Made by a program: the position numbers and the translations under genes. Below are positions 48,295 through 58,465 of a stretch of DNA of 64,000 nt, piece after piece. The stretch is taken from positions 34,811 through 98,810 of the IMG/VR virus record IMGVR_UViG_3300027749_000065; one strand, given 5' to 3'. Every line of letters starts with the position of its first letter. The first letter of the stretch is position 1. Source of the stretch: a virus. Under the pieces are notes generated by a model. The model had not been told where the DNA came from and made no database searches. It was given only the letters and a program-made list of their open reading frames with translations.

Positions 48295-49215
48295 ATGGCG
48301 ATAGGATCGTATGGAATTATAAGACCCTCAGATATTTCACCCTCAGATGTGGATATATTTTATCATTATACATCAAATAGGGTTGCAACATCTGCGGTTA
48401 CATTAAAAAAATTAACATCATCTGATATTTTAACACCAGTATATCATAATTCAAATACAACGGATAATGTGAATGCACAAAATGTGGAAGTATTGGGTGG
48501 GTTATATAATTTAAAATTAAATTCATCTGATTTTGGTGAATTGGGTATTTATACATTACATATTAGACCAAAACAAATAAGAACAAGTATTACTGATTGT
48601 GGTATCTTAGCTTCATTACCTTCTGTTAGGGGATTAATTATTGATTTAAGTACCGTACCGACAGAAGATAGAAATAAATTTACACCACAAGGTTTAGTTG
48701 GTTATAGAATTGAATATTTGGATACAACAACAAATAAAAAAATACCTAATTTCTATAAAATAGTTACTTCTTCTTTTTATTGCACACCAATTGCATCAAA
48801 TTTAACAAACACAAATCAAAAGGCAATTAGATATCAGTATAGTGAAAATGCATCAAACTTAATGTTTCTAACAATAACACCATCATCTGCACCATCTAAT
48901 AAACCAAATACCGTTCCATTTATTGGTCAACCATCTCAAAAAATTATTTTAACAAATACATACGTTAATCCAACAACATTGGAAGTTGAAATGGTCGAAT
49001 ATGATACAAGTACATTGGCAAATGCGTTATATGGTAATCAAACTAAAGCAATTACTCCAGGTATATATACGATTTACGATAAGGATAATAATATCTATAA
49101 ACAATATAATTTATATGAAATTAAAGATACCTTTAATGAGACATTATATGAAGTTAGAGAAGAAAGAGCAACAATTGATGAAACCCTAAACTTTAACACT
49201 ATTACAAATGTATAA
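48295..49215 (+). CDS. Virion structural protein, probable fibre/baseplate connector (306 aa)
   Basis: I do not recognise the family. It is beta-rich with repeated polar strands: GSYGIIRPSDISPSDVDIF (4-22), ELGIYTLHIRPKQIR, LVGYRIEYLDTTTNKKIPNFY, and a C-terminal region alternating YTIYDKDNNIYKQYNLYEIKD with an acidic helix. RPSDISPSDVD and the rigid LHIRPKQI strand have the look of an Ig-like extracellular domain. The stop overlaps the start of the 1457-residue tail gene (TAATG), so the two are made together and may form a complex. Confidence 0.55.
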   Translation: MAIGSYGIIRPSDISPSDVDIFYHYTSNRVATSAVTLKKLTSSDILTPVYHNSNTTDNVNAQNVEVLGGLYNLKLNSSDFGELGIYTLHIRPKQIRTSITDCGILASLPSVRGLIIDLSTVPTEDRNKFTPQGLVGYRIEYLDTTTNKKIPNFYKIVTSSFYCTPIASNLTNTNQKAIRYQYSENASNLMFLTITPSSAPSNKPNTVPFIGQPSQKIILTNTYVNPTTLEVEMVEYDTSTLANALYGNQTKAITPGIYTIYDKDNNIYKQYNLYEIKDTFNETLYEVREERATIDETLNFNTITNV

Positions 49216-52200
49216 TGGCAACAACAGTAAAACATAAAGTTCCAAGTCAGGCGGCAAGTGGTGCGGATACATTTAGTGATAATCTTGTCGGTTTTCAAAT
49301 TACGGATGGTTCTAGTTTAATGACCGGAACTAACTTTGCAATTGATAAAGTTATTCCCGAAAAAGACTCCAAAAATTTTAAAACATCGCCATTTTCAGAT
49401 TTTCTAACCTTAGATAAACTGAAACAGGAAAATGATGCCCCCACCACATCATCAAAACAAGAAAAAGATAATTTAGTTAAATTCAAAGATTCTAAAAATG
49501 ATGCATCAAGATCTTTATTTGGTTCTTTAAAAAGTAGATTATTAGTATCGATAAGTAGAATTATTAATAAATTTCCTGCTGCATTATATGTCGATGCAAA
49601 TAACCAATTAAGTAGTGAAGTTAATACAGCATTTAATATTTTATATGATGCTCACAATAACATAACAACATTTAGTGTTCGTAAATCAAAATTATATAAT
49701 CCATTTGATTTAACATTGTCAAAACCTAAAAGTTTTCACTTACCAACTTCAGATAATGTTTATAGAGATATTTTTTCATCATATACAAAATATGTTGTTG
49801 ATTATAATGGACAAACATACAATATTTTAAATTATATTGAACCAAACGCACAAAATATTATCACAATAAAGATAAATGGTAATTTATTTGGTGGAAATAC
49901 AGAATTTACTGATTCATTTTTAATAAGACCTAATGATGGTGTTACTGAGGAATTTTACAATAATTTAGATGATTTGGAAGAAGTCCTTATGAATAGAGAA
50001 TCTTCTCCAAAATATAAAATCACTTTAAAAATACCAGTAGACAGTAATGATGGATCAAGAACAGTAATTAGTGACGCGATTTTTTATTGGCCTGTTAATT
50101 ATGATAATTGGAATATTAAAATTGTTGGAATTGAATTTGATACCTTAATTAGAGATTTAAGTGATAACGCAGATTTAATTGATGATTATAAATCAAACTT
50201 AATGGTTAGATTTTTAGCGTCACCACAATTGTTTGAATTTGACACACCTGAACAAAAAATACAATCCGTATTTCAATTATATGGACAAAGTTTTGATAGA
50301 GTAAAAAGATACATAGATAATATCGCTTTTATGCGTAATATCACCTATGATGGTATTCAAAATTTACCAGATATTTTATTAAAAAATTTATCAAATAATT
50401 TAGGTTTAGATACTATTAGTTTATTTGATGAAAGTACAATAGACCAAACATTATACACAAGAAGCGTCAATCAATATTCAGGAGCAACACAGGGAAAAAC
50501 ATTTATAGAATCGGAATATGAATTTTATAGAAGAATGTTAGTTAATCTAGCACACATCTATAAATCAAAGGGTACAAAATCCTCAATTAATTTCTTCTTA
50601 AAATTTTTAGGTGCTCCCGAACAATTAATAAAAATTGATGAATATGTTTATGAGGTTACAAATACCCCTAAATTAAAAGATATACAAAATCAAATTTATG
50701 ATGTTTTACAAGGTGATAAACAAATAATTAATTTAAATTTTGACCCATCAGGTTTTACATATACAACAACAATTTTAACTGCAACAACAACATTTACAAG
50801 GTCAGATTATCCTGTTGATGAAACAACTGGTCTTGCAAGAAGAGCAAATAATTCAAAAAGTGATGTGTTTTTTCAAAAAGGTTCAGGTTGGTACGATATT
50901 AGTTTAAATCATAGAACACCAGATATTTTAGATACCGAAAATTCTATTTTAACGGGTAGAACAAAAACAATTAAAACTAAACCAAAACCATATACATATG
51001 GTGAAGAATATTTTAATACGTTTAGAACCTTACCGGGTTTAGATAGCGGGTTTGAACTTACTTCAAGAATAGATAATATTAAAGGGTCAATAGACGATTC
51101 TAAATCATCATATATTCTTAACAGAAAAAACATTAGTATTTATTTAGACTCTGCGAATGGTGTTAATTTTGACATATATAGAAAATCAAGAGATTTATTA
51201 TTAACATTTGGGTCAAAAATATCAGAAACACTAACAGGTGTGACATTTCGTCCAAATACGTTACATCCACAAACAGGTGTGACGTTTGCTGAATTTGTGG
51301 GTCGTTTGTTAACCGAACAAATACCAAATTCTAATGTGGTTAGGTATAAAAAGAATTATATAACACTAGAAGACGCTTATCAAAGTTATATTACAAGTAC
51401 TGATTTTACACCATATAATATCATAGATGTACATGAATTCATAAATAAAATGAGTCCATATTGGACATCGATTATTGAACAAATAATCCCATCTACAACA
51501 TTATGGACTGGAGGTAATTTAATTCAAAATAGTGTATTTGGTCGTTCTAAATATGGTTATAAATTAGGTTGTCAACCAAAAACAATAATTGAAAATCTTT
51601 ATCCTAATTTTAATACAATATTAATTGATGATTTATCAAATTTAATCGGTTACGAAGAAAATTTCAGAGGGTTAATAGATATTAGTAGTGTAAAATTATA
51701 CCCTGTAATTGAAATAGATGGGGTACCATATTCAAGTACAACGTATAGTGTTAATGTTTCAGGAACTGGTAGTACTTTAGTAAATGCTAAATTATATGAC
51801 TCAATTACAGATGTATATGGTTGTACAATATTAACGGGAGGAACATACAATATTAATAATAAATTACCATTAATATATGGATATGATAATTATTTTAACC
51901 CTGATATTGAAAAAATAAAAACATTATGGTTAGATGCGTTAACAGGACTTATTGATAATGTTATCAATACTAGATATACAGGTTATACCGCTGGATATGA
52001 AGTTTATGACCCATATTTAAATGCCACAGGTCAAACTGTAACAATAACAAATGACCCATTATTAAATTATTCGTTTTTTACTGATGTTGATGGTGTTGAA
52101 AAAATTAAATTTTCTTCATTGAAATATGGACCTAATAGTTGTAGTATAATGAAATCATTTAGTTTTACAATTAAAACTGAGTATGATCCATTCGTTCCGA

Positions 52201-53588
52201 CTTGTTTATTAGAAATCATACCTGAAGTAGTTGACCCACAATATAATGGGGGAACATTTACGAGAGATATTAATATGCATACAGTTAATAGTGTTGGTTC
52301 ATTAATAGATACCTTTCCATACGGTTTATACTTATATTCTGGTAATAGTCCGACATTATATAATGACACATTTTTTGATAATAGTGTATTTGTTGATCAA
52401 TGTACTCAAAAAATAACTGGATTTACATCAACAAGTAGTATTGATTTTTTATATTTAGATGATGCAAATTGTCAAGTCAGATTAAAATTTACACAAAAAT
52501 CAGTATCCTCGTCAAATAATGTTAGTATTACTTTTAAATCGGAAGACAATAGTGTACCAAATCCTGAATTATGTATTATAGATAGTAAAACCGCAACAAC
52601 GATATCATCATATAGTGCGGTTACATTAGATGTGGTATATGAAAAACCAAGTAATTTTGGGTTTAAATGGAATTCAGTTGTAAGAACATATACAGGAAAC
52701 ACATTTGTTGAAACACCGGTTTATCAATTAAAAACAGGTAATACTATTTTAATTGCTGATTATATACCAAACTCACAAATTAATAGTCAAAGTATTGAAG
52801 ACATAAATTCTAAAACTAATCCAACCAACCTTACTGGTGTTGCGTTTACAACAAGATATGTTGTAATAACTGGTATTACCACATTGGCTTCAATAAAAAC
52901 ATATACAGTAAATACGTATTTACCACCATATGAAGATATATATTATAATTTTAACGTATTACCTACAACAAAATTCAGGGTATATACAAGATATAAAATT
53001 GTAAATCATGAACCAATTTTAACCGATAGTTATTTTTTTGATTCAAGATATCCAGAAGATTTACAATTATCATCACCACAAATAAAACCATGTTGTAATT
53101 ACCCAAATAATTATTATGTTAAGGGTGATCGTATCATTTCGGATAATGGTGAATTACTTGAAATTAAATCTGTAAGTTTAGATAATGGTTCACCAAATAT
53201 GTATTATGACATCACATATAGTGGACAAAATTCAAATTTATGTTTATTTTTGGGATCTGATTCACGTAAACATGCGTTAGTTGAAAACACATATTGTAGT
53301 GGAGAACCTATTTTAGTTATTGGGGAGGTTATAGATCAGGTATGTGTCTTTAATGAAAATGATGAACTAATAATAGTAAGTTACGGTTCAATTAGTATAA
53401 CTGTTAGTAATGGTTCTGGTACATATTTCTATTCTTGGTATGATGATTATGGGAATTTTATAAGTAATAATCAAAATATCGATGGATTAGAATATGGTAT
53501 CTATATAGTTTATGTAACTGATTTATGTAATGCAACATCAGGACCAGTAACATTTACCGTAAGTCCTGGAGATAATTGTGCTGCATAA
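49215..53588 (+). CDS. Large tail/fibre protein ending in a SprB-like repeat (1457 aa)
   Basis: The N-terminal ~700 residues are mixed alpha/beta with helical connector-like stretches (FGSLKSRLLVSISRIINKFP near 99-118; FQLYGQSFDRVKRYIDNIAF; FYRRMLVNLAHIYKSKGTKS). They probably attach to the baseplate. The middle is Thr/Tyr/Gly-rich beta structure. The last ~75 residues read ISITVSNGSGTYFYSWYD, then IDGLEYGIYIVYVTD, with cysteines at both ends. This is the pattern of SprB repeats (a strand, a YxYSW strand, an L-xx-GxYxVxVTD strand) known from Flavobacterium gliding adhesins. This suggests a host-derived or host-mimicking surface-binding end. It is TAATG-linked to the preceding gene and followed by three small adhesin-like genes. 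Confidence 0.6.
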   Translation: MATTVKHKVPSQAASGADTFSDNLVGFQITDGSSLMTGTNFAIDKVIPEKDSKNFKTSPFSDFLTLDKLKQENDAPTTSSKQEKDNLVKFKDSKNDASRSLFGSLKSRLLVSISRIINKFPAALYVDANNQLSSEVNTAFNILYDAHNNITTFSVRKSKLYNPFDLTLSKPKSFHLPTSDNVYRDIFSSYTKYVVDYNGQTYNILNYIEPNAQNIITIKINGNLFGGNTEFTDSFLIRPNDGVTEEFYNNLDDLEEVLMNRESSPKYKITLKIPVDSNDGSRTVISDAIFYWPVNYDNWNIKIVGIEFDTLIRDLSDNADLIDDYKSNLMVRFLASPQLFEFDTPEQKIQSVFQLYGQSFDRVKRYIDNIAFMRNITYDGIQNLPDILLKNLSNNLGLDTISLFDESTIDQTLYTRSVNQYSGATQGKTFIESEYEFYRRMLVNLAHIYKSKGTKSSINFFLKFLGAPEQLIKIDEYVYEVTNTPKLKDIQNQIYDVLQGDKQIINLNFDPSGFTYTTTILTATTTFTRSDYPVDETTGLARRANNSKSDVFFQKGSGWYDISLNHRTPDILDTENSILTGRTKTIKTKPKPYTYGEEYFNTFRTLPGLDSGFELTSRIDNIKGSIDDSKSSYILNRKNISIYLDSANGVNFDIYRKSRDLLLTFGSKISETLTGVTFRPNTLHPQTGVTFAEFVGRLLTEQIPNSNVVRYKKNYITLEDAYQSYITSTDFTPYNIIDVHEFINKMSPYWTSIIEQIIPSTTLWTGGNLIQNSVFGRSKYGYKLGCQPKTIIENLYPNFNTILIDDLSNLIGYEENFRGLIDISSVKLYPVIEIDGVPYSSTTYSVNVSGTGSTLVNAKLYDSITDVYGCTILTGGTYNINNKLPLIYGYDNYFNPDIEKIKTLWLDALTGLIDNVINTRYTGYTAGYEVYDPYLNATGQTVTITNDPLLNYSFFTDVDGVEKIKFSSLKYGPNSCSIMKSFSFTIKTEYDPFVPTCLLEIIPEVVDPQYNGGTFTRDINMHTVNSVGSLIDTFPYGLYLYSGNSPTLYNDTFFDNSVFVDQCTQKITGFTSTSSIDFLYLDDANCQVRLKFTQKSVSSSNNVSITFKSEDNSVPNPELCIIDSKTATTISSYSAVTLDVVYEKPSNFGFKWNSVVRTYTGNTFVETPVYQLKTGNTILIADYIPNSQINSQSIEDINSKTNPTNLTGVAFTTRYVVITGITTLASIKTYTVNTYLPPYEDIYYNFNVLPTTKFRVYTRYKIVNHEPILTDSYFFDSRYPEDLQLSSPQIKPCCNYPNNYYVKGDRIISDNGELLEIKSVSLDNGSPNMYYDITYSGQNSNLCLFLGSDSRKHALVENTYCSGEPILVIGEVIDQVCVFNENDELIIVSYGSISITVSNGSGTYFYSWYDDYGNFISNNQNIDGLEYGIYIVYVTDLCNATSGPVTFTVSPGDNCAA

Positions 53589-53601
53589 TAAAAATTAAAA
53601 T

Positions 53602-53874
53602 ATGAGTAAAATAATAAAAATGAATTTCAGTAATCCATGTAGTGGTAGTACTATATTTACATCAAGTAATTCTGGTGTAACATACAGTCCATATCAAACT
53701 AATTTTACTGGTACAAGTATAACCATTAGTGGTAGTTCCATTAATAGTTTTACAGGAGTGACTTTTTATGTAAAAATTTCTGGTGGAACATGTGATACCG
53801 TTATACAACCAATAAATGTGTATGTTCCACCATGTTCATCCCCAACAGGAGTAACATCAACATGGTCAACTTAA
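53602..53874 (+). CDS. Small Ig-like virion protein (90 aa)
   Basis: The 90-residue Ser/Thr/Gly-rich all-beta protein has Cys pairs (NPCSGSTIF, GGTCDTV, PPCSSP) and strands TSITISGSSINSFTGVTFYVKI (split around SGSSIN). It has the composition of one Ig- or fibronectin-type domain of a tail fibre. It lies 13 bases after the large SprB-like gene and 16 before a fibronectin-like gene, which suggests that a once longer modular fibre is encoded by separate polypeptides. Function as an adhesin or decoration is inference. Confidence 0.5.
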   Translation: MSKIIKMNFSNPCSGSTIFTSSNSGVTYSPYQTNFTGTSITISGSSINSFTGVTFYVKISGGTCDTVIQPINVYVPPCSSPTGVTSTWST

Positions 53875-53890
53875 ATAAAAATAATAAATA

Positions 53891-54448
53891 ATGGCATCAA
53901 ATTTAACAATTAATTGGTCAGGAACTACAACAGGAAATACGGTTACTAATTATACTTTAGTATATTTTACTGGTAATACTACACCTATAATAATTAGTGG
54001 TATTCCATCTGGTACAACATCATATACAATAACAGGGTTAGATGTATATAGTTCATATAGTGGTTATGTGTTTAGTAATTGTTATAATTGTTATACTAGT
54101 ACCACATTGAATTGGAGTGTACCTTCATTAGGTTGTAGACAAACTATTGTAAATTTCACTGGTCAAACTGGTATGACGGTAAGTTTAGGTATACAATCAG
54201 GATGGTCTATTTTAGAAGTTAGTGGAACAACTATAACACCATCAAATTCAGGGTGTACAAGATTTGACATTTATTATCCATCATATAACCCATCAAATCC
54301 TTCATTAAACAAAATTACAAATATTGGAAATGGTGGACATCCATTTAATAATAATGGAATTTATTATGTATATTTTTATTATACATATAATGGTTCAAAT
54401 ACAAATATTTTTATTAAATATAACCCATCACCAGATGGATGTTCATAA
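53891..54448 (+). CDS. Fibronectin type III-like virion protein (185 aa)
   Basis: The first ~75 residues follow the fibronectin III plan: LTINWSGTTTGNTVTNYTLVY (5-25, shown by the W and the YTLVY strand), then TSYTITGLDVYSSYSGYV, where the YTITGL-xx-xx-Y turn is the family hallmark. The second half is a separate beta domain with RFDIYYPSYNPSNPS and repeated Tyr. It is rich in Gly, Ser, Thr and Asn and has no lysine-rich patches, as in receptor-binding fibres. It is part of the small-adhesin run between the SprB-like protein and the propeller-like protein. Confidence 0.6.
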   Translation: MASNLTINWSGTTTGNTVTNYTLVYFTGNTTPIIISGIPSGTTSYTITGLDVYSSYSGYVFSNCYNCYTSTTLNWSVPSLGCRQTIVNFTGQTGMTVSLGIQSGWSILEVSGTTITPSNSGCTRFDIYYPSYNPSNPSLNKITNIGNGGHPFNNNGIYYVYFYYTYNGSNTNIFIKYNPSPDGCS

Positions 54449-54460
54449 AATTAAAACAAC

Positions 54461-56155
54461 ATGGCAACAGGATTAACAATATCAATAACAGGTTTAACAG
54501 TAACATGTCCAACAGGTATAACATTCAATTATATACCTTATTCTGGTGTTTGTGAAACTGTACAAAACTTTGAAATACGAAAAACAATTTCAAATTTATG
54601 GGGACCACAAAGTTTATGGTTTGATAATAGGACAACGGATTCATATGGTGCATACCCAAATGGTAGAGTTTGGGTTGCAGATAATAGTAATTATGCAGGT
54701 GGTAATATATATTGGTTTGATCCGGTAACGGCAACAACATCATCCCATATGCATTATATATCAGGAGGAACAGGACAACCAATATTAAGAACAGATACGT
54801 TTTATCAGACATATATTGACACTTTATATAAAAGAATTTATTTTACCGGATATAACAATGCGGGGACGGATAGTGTGTATGGTTTGGTTATTTATGATAT
54901 GACAACAAATACAATAACACATTTTCATGATAATGGTAGTTTTACAACTGGTGTTTCTAGAAGACAACTTTTATATGTAACTAATGATAACATATATGTT
55001 AATACCAATAATGGTATTCTTTATTACCCCAGAAATAATAACATCCCAACCACAAGTGGGTTTACTAGTTTTGATTGTGTAACTAATACGTTCGCACAAA
55101 AACATTTTTGTAATTCTAATAGTACGGGTGAAATTTATGGCGCATTTAATTTTACACAAGTTAGTTCATCGACAATCAATTCACCAATGATATGGGTAAC
55201 CGCTTGTCCGTCAAACGGAGGTAATATTGGTATAATGAGTACGGATTTAAATAATACATTTACAGATATTTCTTTACCGGGACAAGCTACATGGGCAAGT
55301 TCAAAATATTGGCAATTTTCTTTTTACGATCAACAATATAATAAATTTTATGTTTCGGACGCTGGTAGTAATAAATATTATATTATTACCCCAAGTTCAG
55401 ATAATAAATCAGGAACGGTACAAACATTCAATATTAATAAACTATATTTAAAAGGACATGACCATGTATTGATTGGATGGACAATAGATCCACAATCAGG
55501 TAAATTATATGGTAATTATTATTTATATAATGGTACAAATACCACATCAGTTCAAACTGTGGTTTATGAATTAAATAGAAGTAATGGTACTATTAAAAAA
55601 GAATTATCGTTAACTAATGGTGTTGGAAATTTACAATCTGTTAATGATGGTAATCAATATAGCTTGATGGGGTCAGAACCAAGTCGTACTTCGGGAAATG
55701 GTTCGATAACTATTTTAAATAACACCACTAACACCGGATACACAGGGTTGTGGTACGTAAAAACAATGGAGTCAGTTGATCCCACACACAATAATATAAA
55801 AACAGGTTTTTATGTATCAACCGCTTATACAATTACAGATTATAGTCGTTGTCATATAACCACTGGAACAACTTGTCCTACATATAGCGCCGCATATGAT
55901 AGTGGTACTGTTTATTATGATTTTAATATAACACAAGATATAATTAATACTACAGGTTATACGGGTATTAATTATTATTTATATGGTAATGGAACATCTA
56001 TTACATCTGGAACAGTTCCTATGAGTTATTATTCTGGAGGAACACCTAACGTTATTTATTATTATTCAAATAACGTTACAACAACAAATCAGGGACCATA
56101 TAATATGGACTTTACATATACAACTTCAACAGGAACTATAAATTGTACCACTTAA
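54461..56155 (+). CDS. Beta-propeller-like tail fibre/adhesin (564 aa)
   Basis: Repeated blade-like units of about 50-60 residues are visible: GRVWVADNSNYAGGNIYWFD, RIYFTGYNNAGTDSVYGLVIYD, NIYVNTNNGILYY, KFYVSDAGSNKYYIITP, and KLYGNYYLYNGT, VVYELNRSNG. Each has a strand ending in a Y/W-F-D or Y-D turn, as in WD-like or NHL/Kelch-type propellers. The C-terminal ~90 residues (YYDFNITQDIINTTGYTG, then MSYYSGG) form a separate beta domain that could trimerise or bind glycans. Propellers at phage tips often read surface carbohydrate. The short N-terminal leader (ATGLTISITGLTVTCP) resembles the starts of the two preceding small proteins, suggesting a shared attachment peptide. Confidence 0.55.
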   Translation: MATGLTISITGLTVTCPTGITFNYIPYSGVCETVQNFEIRKTISNLWGPQSLWFDNRTTDSYGAYPNGRVWVADNSNYAGGNIYWFDPVTATTSSHMHYISGGTGQPILRTDTFYQTYIDTLYKRIYFTGYNNAGTDSVYGLVIYDMTTNTITHFHDNGSFTTGVSRRQLLYVTNDNIYVNTNNGILYYPRNNNIPTTSGFTSFDCVTNTFAQKHFCNSNSTGEIYGAFNFTQVSSSTINSPMIWVTACPSNGGNIGIMSTDLNNTFTDISLPGQATWASSKYWQFSFYDQQYNKFYVSDAGSNKYYIITPSSDNKSGTVQTFNINKLYLKGHDHVLIGWTIDPQSGKLYGNYYLYNGTNTTSVQTVVYELNRSNGTIKKELSLTNGVGNLQSVNDGNQYSLMGSEPSRTSGNGSITILNNTTNTGYTGLWYVKTMESVDPTHNNIKTGFYVSTAYTITDYSRCHITTGTTCPTYSAAYDSGTVYYDFNITQDIINTTGYTGINYYLYGNGTSITSGTVPMSYYSGGTPNVIYYYSNNVTTTNQGPYNMDFTYTTSTGTINCTT

Positions 56156-56179
56156 AATTAACAATAAAATTAATTAATA

Positions 56180-56188
56180 TATTTATAA
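56180..56188 (+). promoter_or_regulatory. Candidate late-type element TATTTATAA
   Basis: An exact copy lies 3 bases before the ATG at 56192. The short distance means either a leaderless late transcript or that the element serves another function, such as translation. Confidence 0.38.
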
Positions 56189-56191
56189 AAT

Positions 56192-58372
56192 ATGAGTTTT
56201 TTAAATAACAATAATGCAGAATTTTTATCGGCAAGAATTACCCAAAAAGGGAGAAAAGCAATCGCAAATGGTAATTTTACTATAAATTATTTTCAAATCG
56301 GAGATTCTGAATATGATTACACAACACCATTTGATAATTTAAATGGTTTAAATAGTACCCCACATCAAAAAGTGTTTTCACCATTTGATAAAGAATCTGG
56401 TGTTAAATATCCATATACATTCGATTCAACAACTTATGGTACAACCTATGGTGTTCCGATTAATAATCAAATAACTGAAACAATTAGAAATGTTATGGGT
56501 CCTGCTGGATATATTTCCGATTATAAAGAATTTGATAATGTTTCTACTAACGGAACAACAATATATTGTCCTGTACGAGAAATTAGTAATATTAATTTTA
56601 GTGGAGCAACTAACATTATCCGTGCGAATAATGATTTAAGATTTAATAATTGTAAATATATTACATTGGTTATTGGTAACACTTTTGTTGGATCAGACCC
56701 AACAAGAAGACTTGTTTCGGGTAATTCAACAAGTTATGTTTATAAAGTTATTCGTACTTATGAAAGTAATTTATTTCTTGATAGAAATTTACCTATTTTA
56801 ACTAATTTACCAAATGACATAAAAATTCAAGTTATATGTAATAGTTGTGAAGTTGAATATCCTTTATCATCAACATCAGGTAAGACATCACCAGTTTGTT
56901 TACCAGAACCAATACCTAATGGTGGTCAATTAAATCCTTGGACAATGAACATTGTTTATGATGATAAAACAATCGGAATGGATACCGGCGGGTTAGCTCA
57001 AAGTTTATCGGGTTACACTAGTAATGTTTATGTTTCAACAAAAAGTTTATTAGGTTATAAAACATCAACAGGACAAACATTTACAGATTTTGCGGGTAAT
57101 GTACTATCTAAACCAACATCATATGTTAACACTTTAGGAGAAATAATAAATGTTCCATCTGAAGAACAAAGAATGATAGCAATTATACATTATTCTGAAT
57201 TGGGGGATATTGTTAATGACCCTGAAAGATTTTATAAATATGATGATTATATTAGTACAGAAACATCCACTAATAATACTATTGCAACAGACACATACGG
57301 AAATGACATATCTGATGTTGAATATCTTGAAGTTTACATTCCTTTTATTTATTATCATAGAAACACGAGTAATACTATAGGTGTTAAATTATCAATAAAC
57401 ATGGATGATTCTAATATATATTATATTAAATCAAATGTTAATGATAAACACCATTTAGAATTTATGTATTTACATGACGAAGCTGGAAATCGTGTTGGTA
57501 AAGTATTTCATAATAATAAAACAATTGTTATAGATGACCAAGAATTGGTAACAATATTAGATTATAAATCAAATAGAAGATTCACATTACCTGCACCAAA
57601 ATTAAGTCTTGTCCCAAATAATGACCTTCCTGAAAATTCACTTTTAGATGGAACAACTGGTAAAACTGTTTGGGTAACATATAATTTTTTAAATTATAGT
57701 GATGATGGTAATAATACATATAATAACGTACCTTGTAGTTACTATTCTAAAATTGAAAGCACCACAACCCCATCAAATATTTTAGTTAAATTCAGTTCAG
57801 ATGAATTTACAAATATGGTTACTGCTTATACTCAAACAACTTCTGGGTATGCTGTAACCGATTTCCAAATATTAGTTCAAATAACATATACAGGACAATT
57901 ACCAACAAATGATAACTGGACAATTTTTAATATGTATGATCAATTGGGTGGTACTGAGGCATTTACACCTTTAGATCCAAATAGTGGATATAATTATTTA
58001 ATCCCAAGTTATATTAATGGTAAAACATTTACAATTAAAAAATCTGATGAAGGTGGAATATACGATATATTATCATATAGAGTAGATAATAATGATATAA
58101 GTAATATATTAAATCAAGGGGATGAACAACCTTTTCCTGGTAGTGTTAGATTTGTTAGAGCAACTGATATAGAATCAATGAGATTTATGGTAAACTTACC
58201 ATCATCACAATTCACAACAACTCAAAACCCAACATATAGAAATGGTAAAACTAAAAAAATTACTGAAATTGCGTTGTTAGATAATAACAAAGAAGTTATG
58301 GTTATAGGAAAGACAGCAACACCAGTAACAAGAAGTGGTACTCAAGTATTTGGTATTAAATTAGATTTTTAA
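56192..58372 (+). CDS. Tail fibre/baseplate structural protein (726 aa)
   Basis: The N-terminal ~40 residues (EFLSARITQKGRKAIANGNF, then FQIGDSEYDY) are a recurrent module at the start of tail proteins in large phages, where it probably anchors the chain to the baseplate. The middle contains Ig-like strands and Asn/Tyr-rich loops. The C-terminal ~110 residues (SVRFVRATDIESMRFMVNLP, KKITEIALLDNNKEVMVIGK, GTQVFGIKLDF) look like a compact globular cap with a conserved EIALLD strand. No lytic or depolymerase motif is visible. It has its own late-type element and ends the structural block. Confidence 0.6.
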   Translation: MSFLNNNNAEFLSARITQKGRKAIANGNFTINYFQIGDSEYDYTTPFDNLNGLNSTPHQKVFSPFDKESGVKYPYTFDSTTYGTTYGVPINNQITETIRNVMGPAGYISDYKEFDNVSTNGTTIYCPVREISNINFSGATNIIRANNDLRFNNCKYITLVIGNTFVGSDPTRRLVSGNSTSYVYKVIRTYESNLFLDRNLPILTNLPNDIKIQVICNSCEVEYPLSSTSGKTSPVCLPEPIPNGGQLNPWTMNIVYDDKTIGMDTGGLAQSLSGYTSNVYVSTKSLLGYKTSTGQTFTDFAGNVLSKPTSYVNTLGEIINVPSEEQRMIAIIHYSELGDIVNDPERFYKYDDYISTETSTNNTIATDTYGNDISDVEYLEVYIPFIYYHRNTSNTIGVKLSINMDDSNIYYIKSNVNDKHHLEFMYLHDEAGNRVGKVFHNNKTIVIDDQELVTILDYKSNRRFTLPAPKLSLVPNNDLPENSLLDGTTGKTVWVTYNFLNYSDDGNNTYNNVPCSYYSKIESTTTPSNILVKFSSDEFTNMVTAYTQTTSGYAVTDFQILVQITYTGQLPTNDNWTIFNMYDQLGGTEAFTPLDPNSGYNYLIPSYINGKTFTIKKSDEGGIYDILSYRVDNNDISNILNQGDEQPFPGSVRFVRATDIESMRFMVNLPSSQFTTTQNPTYRNGKTKKITEIALLDNNKEVMVIGKTATPVTRSGTQVFGIKLDF

Positions 58373-58465
58373 CTTTACAAATATTAAATTATTATTTATT
58401 TTAAAATAATATCACCTCAAATAAACTTAAATATAAGTGGGAATATTGTTAAAAATTATATAAAA

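Noticed and set aside
58373-58465. Non-coding gap before the RuvC-like gene
   Set aside because: I looked for a promoter element, terminator or small gene. There is only an AT-rich partial palindrome with no supporting context.
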